Assembly: GCA_049509675.1 (NCBI GenBank)
Contig: JBEKZQ010000454.1
Location: forward strand, 1-5,029
Direction of reading: 5' to 3'
DNA: 5,029 bases
Source: JBEKZQ01 sp049509675
GTDB lineage: Bacteria > Planctomycetota > Planctomycetia > Pirellulales > Thermoguttaceae
Shown here: positions 1-4,618 of the stretch, in pieces
How the letters are laid out: each line of letters opens with the position of its first letter
How positions within the stretch are numbered: position 1 is the first letter of the stretch
Notes under the pieces: model-generated
Seen by the model: only the letters and a program-made list of their open reading frames with translations
Told to the model about the DNA's origin: nothing
Database searches by the model: none
Translations under genes and position numbers: made by a program

Positions 1-864
1 AAAGTGCTGGTGATGTTCGGACTTGGCATTTTGTTTTCTATCCAAGCTGCAGTGGCCGAGAACCTCTTCGAGTCGGACCTGACCGACGGTTGCATCTATG
101 AATTCACTCCAGGCGGCACTCGAACCACGTTCGCCTCCGGATTAGGTTACCCATACCGTCTGGCATTCGACGGCAGTGGCAATCTCTTCGAGGGGGATTA
201 TAACTCTGGCAACATCTATGAGTTCACGCCCAGCGGAAGTCAATCCATCTTCGCTTCCGGATTGGATCTCCCGACAGGATTGGCATTCGACCGGAATGGC
301 AATCTATTTGAATCGGACTTTTGGACTGGCAACATCTACGAATTCACGCCCGGCGGGAGTCGATCCACATTCGCCAGTGGATTGAGTTGGCCATGCGGTT
401 TGGCATTCGACGCTGGCGGCAATCTCTTCGAGGCCGACTCTCATTCGAACAACATCTACGAATTCACGCCTGGCGGGAGTCAATCCACCTTCGCCAGCGG
501 GTTGCATTCTCTGAGTACTTTGGCATTCGACAGCAGCGGCAATCTCTTCGTCACGGCCAACCAGGACTACGTCTACAAACTCACGCCAGGCGGGACTCAA
601 TCCATCTTCGCCGCCGGATTTAACGGTGCATACAACCTTGCATTTGATTCGAGCGGGAATCTCTTCGTGTCGGACCTTGGCTCGCACAGTATTTACCAAT
701 TCACACCCAGTGGAAGTGGATCCACCTTCGCTAGCGGATTGGACTCTCCGTATGCCCTGGCCTTTGCTCACAACACCCCCGAACCCTCCACCCTTGCCCT
801 CCTTGGTTCGGCACTTTTGGGACTTGGGGTAGTCTATCTGCGGCGGCGCAGGTCGAAGGCTTGA
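1..864 (+). CDS. Secreted six-repeat beta-propeller-like (NHL/SMP-30 type) protein with PEP-CTERM tail, 5' partial
   Basis: Exported protein probably sorted by an exosortase; its ligand or activity is unknown. Numbering from the GTG at 4 gives 286 residues. A hydrophobic signal segment (about 2-18) ends in AVA. Six repeats of 39-40 residues follow (19-257), each built as GNLFxSD, then IYEFTPGG, STFASGL and LAFD. This pattern is typical of NHL/SMP-30/strictosidine-synthase-like beta-propeller blades, one repeat per blade. The end is a classic PEP-CTERM: PEP at 259-261, a hydrophobic segment, then RRRR and a short tail. The frame is open to base 1 with a lysine codon before the GTG, and no ribosome binding site is visible, so the true start is probably just off the window. 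Repeat 5 is one residue shorter and diverges in its first strand. No catalytic residues are recognisable, so it may be structural or a binding protein. The FGE-like gene follows after 30 bases, suggesting co-transcription. Confidence 0.85.
   Translation, partial: KVLVMFGLGILFSIQAAVAENLFESDLTDGCIYEFTPGGTRTTFASGLGYPYRLAFDGSGNLFEGDYNSGNIYEFTPSGSQSIFASGLDLPTGLAFDRNGNLFESDFWTGNIYEFTPGGSRSTFASGLSWPCGLAFDAGGNLFEADSHSNNIYEFTPGGSQSTFASGLHSLSTLAFDSSGNLFVTANQDYVYKLTPGGTQSIFAAGFNGAYNLAFDSSGNLFVSDLGSHSIYQFTPSGSGSTFASGLDSPYALAFAHNTPEPSTLALLGSALLGLGVVYLRRRRSKA
58..774 (+). repeat. Six tandem ~120-bp coding repeats (propeller blades)
   Basis: Units run 58-177, 178-297, 298-417, 418-537, 538-654 and 655-774. 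Five are 120 bp and the fifth is 117 bp. Similarity is visible in the DNA as well as the protein: the segments for GNLF (ggcaatctcttcg) and for NIYEFTP recur almost unchanged. Units 2-4 are the most alike, pointing to recent duplication or recombination between blades, while unit 5 has drifted most. The array ends directly at the PEP-CTERM motif. Confidence 0.9.
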
Positions 865-882
865 CAATCGCCAAGTCCATTG

Positions 883-888
883 AGGAGA
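883..888 (+). promoter_or_regulatory. Ribosome binding site of the FGE-like gene (sets start at GTG 895)
   Basis: AGGAGA lies 6 bases before GTG at 895, an ideal spacing. It would be inside the reading frame if TTG at 880 were used, and it is over 20 bases from ATG at 910. GTG 895 is therefore the best start. It also gives a normal signal peptide with a basic N-terminus (MFHKTMVRG) followed by a hydrophobic stretch. Confidence 0.65.
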
Positions 889-894
889 AAACCA

Positions 895-1698
895 GTGTTC
901 CACAAGACGATGGTGCGGGGTTTGCTGGCGGCGGCTTTGGCCGCCTCTGGCGTAACTGGGCAGGCCGAGACGATCACTATCGACATGGTACCCGTGGGCG
1001 ATCCGGGCAACGCGGCGTACTCATACGGACCATTTGGCGCGGTGAGCTACACGTACCAGATTGGCAAGTACGACATCACGGCTGCGCAATATGCTGCGTT
1101 CCTTAACGCCGTGGCGGCAACGGACCAATACGGGCTATACAACTTCAGGATGGCGATCACCACCAGCGGTCTTATCGGGTGCGGCATCACGCAAAGCGGG
1201 ACATCGGGCAATTATACTTACAGCGTGATCGCGGGCCGCGAGGACTTCCCGGTAAACTATGTCTCCTGGGGCGACGCCGCGCCTTTTGCGAACTGGCTCC
1301 AAAACGGCCAGCCATCCGGGCCGGGAACAACAGAAGGTCCGGGCACAACGGAAACCGGGGCCTACACTCTCAATGGCGCGATAACGGACTTTGCCCTTGT
1401 GGCCGTTAATCGCAACGTCGGGGCTACCTATTTCATTCCATCCGCAGACGAATGGTTCAAGGCGTCGTATTACAAGGGCGGCGGCACAAATGCCGGCTAC
1501 TGGGCGTATCCGACGACGAGCGATACCGCGCCAAGCAACGTGCTGTCGTCCACTGGGACTAACAACGCCAACTATTACAACGGCGGCTACACGGACCCGA
1601 CGAACTTGCTGACTCCTGTCGGCGCGTTTGCCGCATCGCCGGGCCGATACGGCACATTCGATATGGGCGGCGACGTTTGGCAATGGGAAGAACAGTAG
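895..1698 (+). CDS. FGE-sulfatase (SUMF1)-like PEP-CTERM protein, N-terminal part, ended by premature TAG
   Basis: Secreted protein with a formylglycine-generating-enzyme-like fold, cut inside the domain after 267 residues. A signal peptide (about 1-24, hydrophobic LLAAALAA) is followed by family landmarks: IGKYDITAAQYAAFLNAV (56-73), FPVNYVSWGDAAPFANWL (118-135), PSADEWFKASYY (182-193) and YGTFDMGGDVWQWEEQ (252-267). The last block is the conserved GGNVWEW region, which normally precedes RGGSF and a GFRVA ending. TAG at 1696-1698 stops it there. The same frame then encodes the missing end, annotated separately at 1699-1986, so the pair is best read as one gene with a nonsense mutation, or a sequencing error. 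A small tandem duplication (GPGTTE twice, about 142-153) sits in a variable loop. Planctomycete FGE-PEP-CTERM proteins are probably not sulfatase activators; a binding or structural role is inferred. If translated only to the TAG, the product lacks its anchor and is unlikely to fold. Confidence 0.8.
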   Translation: MFHKTMVRGLLAAALAASGVTGQAETITIDMVPVGDPGNAAYSYGPFGAVSYTYQIGKYDITAAQYAAFLNAVAATDQYGLYNFRMAITTSGLIGCGITQSGTSGNYTYSVIAGREDFPVNYVSWGDAAPFANWLQNGQPSGPGTTEGPGTTETGAYTLNGAITDFALVAVNRNVGATYFIPSADEWFKASYYKGGGTNAGYWAYPTTSDTAPSNVLSSTGTNNANYYNGGYTDPTNLLTPVGAFAASPGRYGTFDMGGDVWQWEEQ

Positions 1699-1986
1699 TA
1701 CTCCGGCTTCTATCGCAGTATCTGTGGCGGGTCGTTCTCCTATTCCGATATCGGCCGGGATGCCTGCAACACAGAGCCCCCGTCATCAGAGAGTTACGAT
1801 ATCGGTTTCCGCGTTGCAAGCAGCGCAGCGAGCCCCGAGCCCGGCGGCATTGCCATACTGTTTGCGGGCGCGTTCGCGTTCGGGATCTGGAGACTACGCC
1901 GGAACGCCTGTGAGTCGCAAACGTCGGAAATCGAAACCATCAAGACCGATCAGCGGCAGATGGATGCCCGCAGGAACCCGCATTAG
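1699..1986 (+). pseudogene. C-terminal remainder of the FGE-like PEP-CTERM gene, same frame after the TAG
   Basis: Translation in the frame of the upstream gene starts YSGFYRSICGGSF (the family's RGGSF block), continues to YDIGFRVASS (the family's final GFRVA block), then gives a PEP-CTERM: PEP at 1834-1842, hydrophobic GIAILFAGAFAFGIW and RLRR. The frame ends with TAG at 1984-1986. Because the FGE landmarks continue without a frameshift across 1696-1698, a single base substitution to TAG explains the break. The tail after RLRR runs about 28 residues further, longer than usual for PEP-CTERM proteins, so the original stop may also have been lost. The two cysteines used by true formylglycine-generating enzymes between the RGGSF and GFR blocks are not at their expected places, so catalysis was unlikely even before the break. 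There is no obvious start for separate translation. Confidence 0.75.
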
Positions 1987-1990
1987 GAGA
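1985..1990 (+). promoter_or_regulatory. Ribosome binding site of the beta-helix gene, overlapping the upstream stop
   Basis: AGGAGA at 1985-1990 is 6 bases from ATG 1997 and overlaps the stop codon (1984-1986) of the restored FGE-like frame. This fixes the start at 1997 and rules out an extension of the same frame back to 1628. The overlap suggests translational coupling that the premature TAG would weaken, since ribosomes would leave about 290 bases earlier. Confidence 0.75.
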
Positions 1991-1996
1991 ACGAGA

Positions 1997-3772
1997 ATGG
2001 CCCCGCGAAAACACGTCGCCTTAGTCGCAAGTTGCATGGGGTTGTGCTGGGCCGGGCTGGCCGGCACGGTCGGGCAGGCCCGAGCGGCCGTCTACGTGGT
2101 CGACTCGGCGGCCCCCGCCGCGGCCGATACCAACCCCGGCTCTGAGGAGAAGCCATTCAAGACCGTGCAGCACGCCGCCGACGCGGCCAAGGCGGGCGAC
2201 ACGGTCTACGTCATGGCAGGCCGGTACGACGAGCGGATCAAGGTGAAGACCGGCGGGGCGGAAGGCCGGCCGATCAAGTTCCAGGCGATGCCCCGGCGCT
2301 CGGCGTCCGTAGCCGGCTTCGACCTGGATGCGAGTTACGTCCGCGTGGAGGGCTTCGAGATCACGGCCGAGCGGCCGGCGACGGCCGTGCAACTGCGCGC
2401 CAGCCACTGTGAAGTGCTGGACAACTACATTCACGACATGATGGAGGGGGTCACGGGGAGCGGCGGCAACAAGCGCTCCGCCTCCGGCGTGCGCGATTAC
2501 TCGGCCGTGGCGCACCACCGCATCGCCTACAACAAGGTCTATCACGGCGAGTACGGCTTCCTCCTGAACGGGGAGGACTGGCTGGTGGAGAACAACGAGG
2601 TCAACCGCCTGTTCATGTACGCCAAGGGCAACAAGTTCGACGATTGCGACTACACGCGGTTCTTCGGCCGCCGCTGCGTGCAGCGCTGCAACTACTACCA
2701 CGGCAGCACCCAGAAGGAGATCAAGACGGCCCACGTGGATTGCATCCAGACGTTCCCGGGCAACGGCGATAGCGCGCTGGACGTGCTCTTCGAGTACAAC
2801 GCCTGCTTCGACTTCCACCAGATGTGCATGGTTGAGAAGCTCGCCCCCAACGCCGATCTGGGCGGCTGGACCTTCCGGCACAACATCGCCTCGACCAATT
2901 CGCCCACGATGCGCGGGGGCTGGGGCCCGGACATCATCCACGCGCGCGACGTGATAATCGAGAATAACACCATCTCGACGGTCAATTGGTCCACGATCGG
3001 CCTGCGGGACAAGCAAGCGGCCAACGGGCAGATCCGCAACAACATCCTCTGCGACGCGGAGCGGGCCGTCGTCGACGGCGACGAGACCTTCTCGCACGCC
3101 AATCCGCTGATCGAGCACAACCTGACGTTCAAGACGGCGCCGCTGGCGGGCGGGACGAACGTCAACGGCAAAGATCCGCTCTTCGTGGATTCCCCGAAGC
3201 GGAATTTCCGCCTGCGCACGGGCAGCCCGGCCATCGGGGCGGACAAGGGCGGCGCGACGGCCGGAGCCCTGGAGTACCCCAACGTGTATTACGTCGATCC
3301 GCGCCATCCGGCGGCCGCCGACGAACCGGCCTGGGGCTATCCGGCCGTGCCCCTGGCCACGCTGGCCAAGGCGATGGCAGTGGCGCAAGCGGGCGAAACC
3401 GTGCTCTTGCGCGGCGGCATCTATCGCGAAACGCTGAAACCCGGCAGCGACGGCGTGACGGTGCGGGCCATGAAGGGCGAGGAGGTGACGATCAGCGGCG
3501 CGGACGCCATCGAGGGCTGGCAGCGGGCCGCCGACGGCAGTTGGTCGGCGCCGCTGCCCAATGCGCCGAAGAAGGTCCTCCGCGACGGCCGGCCGTGGAC
3601 CGAGTTCACCCACGACAAGGCCGCCGGGCGGATCATGGTGAAGACGGGCGGCGACCCGCGCCTGCACGTTTTCGAGACGGTCGTGCGGGAGTTGGGGATC
3701 GATCTGGCCGGCAAGAAGGACGTGCAGGTCGACGGCATCACGGTGGCGAACACGTTGCAGGAACTCCGCTAA
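1997..3772 (+). CDS. Secreted right-handed parallel beta-helix (pectate-lyase-fold, DUF1565-like) protein, C-terminally shortened
   Basis: Exported protein of 591 residues, likely binding or cleaving polysaccharide; the exact substrate cannot be read. A signal peptide (1-30) ends in QARA. The first domain opens with VYVVDS (32-37) and FKTVQHAADAAKAGDTVYV (54-72), the usual entry of DUF1565/pectate-lyase-like helices. Rungs rich in asparagine turns follow (NKVYH, ENNEVN, RNNILC), with AHVDCIQ at 245-251. The domain closes near 410-420 with SPAIGADKGG, a common end of such helices. A second copy of the entry begins at 430 (VYYVDP) and continues with LATLAKAMAVAQAGETVLL (453-471) and GGIYRETL (473-480), but stops at 591 after DVQVDGITVANT, where helical rungs would normally start. 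The second helix is therefore probably truncated. No PEP-CTERM is present. It lies 10 bases after the restored FGE frame. Base composition looks more GC-rich than the two upstream genes. Confidence 0.85.
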   Translation: MAPRKHVALVASCMGLCWAGLAGTVGQARAAVYVVDSAAPAAADTNPGSEEKPFKTVQHAADAAKAGDTVYVMAGRYDERIKVKTGGAEGRPIKFQAMPRRSASVAGFDLDASYVRVEGFEITAERPATAVQLRASHCEVLDNYIHDMMEGVTGSGGNKRSASGVRDYSAVAHHRIAYNKVYHGEYGFLLNGEDWLVENNEVNRLFMYAKGNKFDDCDYTRFFGRRCVQRCNYYHGSTQKEIKTAHVDCIQTFPGNGDSALDVLFEYNACFDFHQMCMVEKLAPNADLGGWTFRHNIASTNSPTMRGGWGPDIIHARDVIIENNTISTVNWSTIGLRDKQAANGQIRNNILCDAERAVVDGDETFSHANPLIEHNLTFKTAPLAGGTNVNGKDPLFVDSPKRNFRLRTGSPAIGADKGGATAGALEYPNVYYVDPRHPAAADEPAWGYPAVPLATLAKAMAVAQAGETVLLRGGIYRETLKPGSDGVTVRAMKGEEVTISGADAIEGWQRAADGSWSAPLPNAPKKVLRDGRPWTEFTHDKAAGRIMVKTGGDPRLHVFETVVRELGIDLAGKKDVQVDGITVANTLQELR

Positions 3773-3802
3773 AGGCTCGCGCACAAATAATTTGGACAAA
3801 TT
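3773..3802. other. Short AT-rich spacer after the beta-helix gene
   Basis: This is a markedly AT-rich stretch in GC-rich surroundings. It holds a small perfect inverted repeat, AATTTG / CAAATT (3789-3794 and 3797-3802), with a 2-base centre. It directly precedes the REP-like element. It is too weak to call a terminator by itself, but with the adjacent GC-rich hairpin it may end transcription of the convergent genes. Confidence 0.35.
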
Positions 3803-3881
3803 GTAGCAGGCACACGCCGTGTGCCGTCCGCCCACTTACGGCACACCGACCATGCTGCGCATGGTGCCCGGTGCCTACTAC
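3803..3881. repeat. REP/REPIN-like palindromic element with two hairpins
   Basis: The ends form an inverted repeat: GTAGCAGGCAC (3803-3813) against GTGCCTACTAC (3871-3881), 10 of 11 matching. The left half contains a perfect hairpin, GGCACACG-C-CGTGTGCC (3809-3825). The right half contains CCATGC-TGC-GCATGG (3850-3864), flanked by GGCAC (3840-3844) and GTGCC (3871-3875), which pair around it with bulges. Two related hairpins in inverted orientation, about 80 bp long and lying between convergent genes, match the layout of REPIN elements, which are moved by REP-associated tyrosine transposases acting in trans. From memory, GGCACAC...GTGTGCC elements with GTAGCAGG ends recur in planctomycete genomes; this was not checked here. 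It may also serve as a bidirectional transcription terminator. Confidence 0.6.
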
Positions 3882-3924
3882 ATGCGAATTGCACAGGTTA
3901 CTCTCGCGCGGTCGCTGAAGTCAA

Positions 3925-3990
3925 TCAGTCGCTTTCGCGGCCCAGTTTCCAGTAAACCGCGTAGCGCTGGTAATGCAGCTTGTAGAGCGG
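3925..3990 (-). pseudogene. Possible remnant of a DUF1680/GH127-type C-terminus
   Basis: On the minus strand a 21-codon stretch ending in TGA (3927-3925) reads PLYKLHYQRYAVYWKLGRES plus D. It resembles the C-terminal signature of many DUF1680 (GH127 beta-L-arabinofuranosidase-type) proteins, roughly P-F/L-Y-K/R-I/L-H-x-x-R-Y-x-V-Y-W. Upstream, this frame crosses the PilZ-like gene and shows nothing of the GH127 family, so only the tail survives. It starts right after the PilZ-like stop and ends 43 bases before the REP-like element. The match is from memory of the family and the stretch is short, so chance is not excluded. Confidence 0.4.
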
Positions 3991-3998
3991 GCTCAACG

Positions 3999-4424
3999 TC
4001 ACTCGACCGGCGAGAGCACCGTCTGCAAGAAGCGTCCACCACTCTCGTACCAACCCTCTTTGGTGAATCGACACCAGTTCAGATCGATGAGGAAGCCGAG
4101 CCAATGGCCGCCGCTTTGCACCGAGGCGATCATGCGGCGGTACGGCAACGGTGCGAGATGGTAGAATCCCAACCCCCGCTCGGAGATGTGTTTTCCGACG
4201 ACGGAGATGTGCGCACCGCAAGGCGTGGCGCCATCGTTGGCCACCGGCGTAAGGTAGAGCAAGTGCGGGAACGGATAACGGGTTTCCTGCCGCCGCTCCA
4301 GCGCGCCCCAGCGCGACTGCACGGTACTCAGGAGGACCCACACTTGCGTGCGCAGCTCGTTGCCCGCAGCCGCCTCCGGCACGAGTTCCAAGAGCGGTGG
4401 GCTCGCGGCCAAGTTCAGCGTCAT
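3999..4424 (-). CDS. PilZ-like domain protein (possible cyclic-di-GMP receptor)
   Basis: Protein of 141 residues, probably cytosolic, with no signal peptide or membrane segment. It resembles single-domain PilZ proteins. An R-x3-R motif (R45 to R49, in ERRQETRYPF) is followed by a beta-rich region. HISERG (79-84) lies where PilZ domains carry D/N-x-S-x-x-G, then come GLGFYHLAPLPYRR (84-97) and DLNWCRFTKEGWYESGGRFL (114-133). The aspartate or asparagine of the second motif is histidine here, so cyclic-di-GMP binding is uncertain. ATG at 4424 was chosen because AAGGAA lies 8 bases upstream; extending the frame back to 4619 gives a poor, low-complexity N-terminus. The upstream spacer carries a candidate promoter, a hairpin and a palindrome, so it may have its own transcript rather than depend on the TPR gene. 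PilZ proteins often control exopolysaccharide or motility, which would suit the secreted-protein operon opposite; this is inference. Confidence 0.6.
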   Translation of the reverse strand: MTLNLAASPPLLELVPEAAAGNELRTQVWVLLSTVQSRWGALERRQETRYPFPHLLYLTPVANDGATPCGAHISVVGKHISERGLGFYHLAPLPYRRMIASVQSGGHWLGFLIDLNWCRFTKEGWYESGGRFLQTVLSPVE

Positions 4425-4463
4425 GAGTGCCGTTCCTTGTTGTTCAATCGTTGCGGTCAGCCG

Positions 4464-4481
4464 TGGCCGCGTACGCGGCCA
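4464..4481. promoter_or_regulatory. 18-bp perfect palindrome upstream of the PilZ-like gene (possible operator or hairpin)
   Basis: TGGCCGCGTACGCGGCCA is self-complementary over all 18 bases and lies 39 bases before the PilZ-like start. It could be a dimeric regulator site, or a strong RNA hairpin in the leader that limits access to the ribosome binding site. There is no T-run after it on either strand, so it is not a standard intrinsic terminator. Confidence 0.35.
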
Positions 4482-4537
4482 GCCGGAAAGTGCGCGAGGC
4501 GAATGCCGAAAAGTCGCAGCGGGCGGCAGCAGATGAG

Positions 4538-4579
4538 CTTGTCCAGGCGGGCATGTATGCAAACACCCGCCAAGACAAG
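4538..4579. other. Hairpin with 14-bp stem in the TPR-PilZ spacer
   Basis: The arms CTTGTCCAGGCGGG (4538-4551) and CCCGCCAAGACAAG (4566-4579) pair at 12 of 14 positions around a 14-base loop. It lies 40 bases past the end of the TPR gene and overlaps the candidate -10 box of the PilZ-like gene. It may help end TPR transcription, although no T-tract follows, or form the 5' end of the PilZ leader. Confidence 0.45.
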
Positions 4580-4606
4580 CGTAGGTCACGGCAGGCACAG
4601 TGTCAA
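4578..4606 (-). promoter_or_regulatory. Candidate sigma-70-type promoter of the PilZ-like gene
   Basis: On the minus strand a perfect TTGACA (4606-4601) is followed after 17 bases by TACGCT (4583-4578), which has only three of the six consensus -10 bases. Transcription would start near 4570 and give a leader of about 145 bases holding the 18-bp palindrome. The -35 box is exact but the -10 is weak, and promoter rules in planctomycetes are poorly defined. Confidence 0.3.
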
Positions 4607-4618
4607 ATTGCCGACCCA

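Noticed and set aside
58..774. Regular repeats considered as a CRISPR array
   Set aside because: The units are 120 bp, contiguous, in frame and coding, with no short repeat-spacer pattern.
880..894. TTG start at 880 for the FGE-like gene
   Set aside because: The only good ribosome binding site (883-888) would lie inside the gene; GTG 895 is correctly spaced from it.
1696..1698. Programmed readthrough or recoding of TAG
   Set aside because: No recoding structure is recognisable around the codon. A simple nonsense mutation or sequencing error is the more economical explanation.
1628..1996. N-terminal extension of the beta-helix frame back to 1628
   Set aside because: It overlaps the FGE-like frame, reads as low-complexity arginine/serine/proline sequence, and would put the signal peptide in mid-protein. 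AGGAGA before ATG 1997 fixes the start.
2021..3835. 604-codon open frame on the minus strand
   Set aside because: It is antisense to the beta-helix gene. The translation is arginine/valine/histidine-rich with no recognisable fold. It stays open because of GC-rich codons with G/C in third position on the other strand.
2986..3918. 310-codon open frame on the plus strand
   Set aside because: It is an out-of-frame shadow of the beta-helix gene with arginine/glycine-rich translation, and it runs into the REP-like element.
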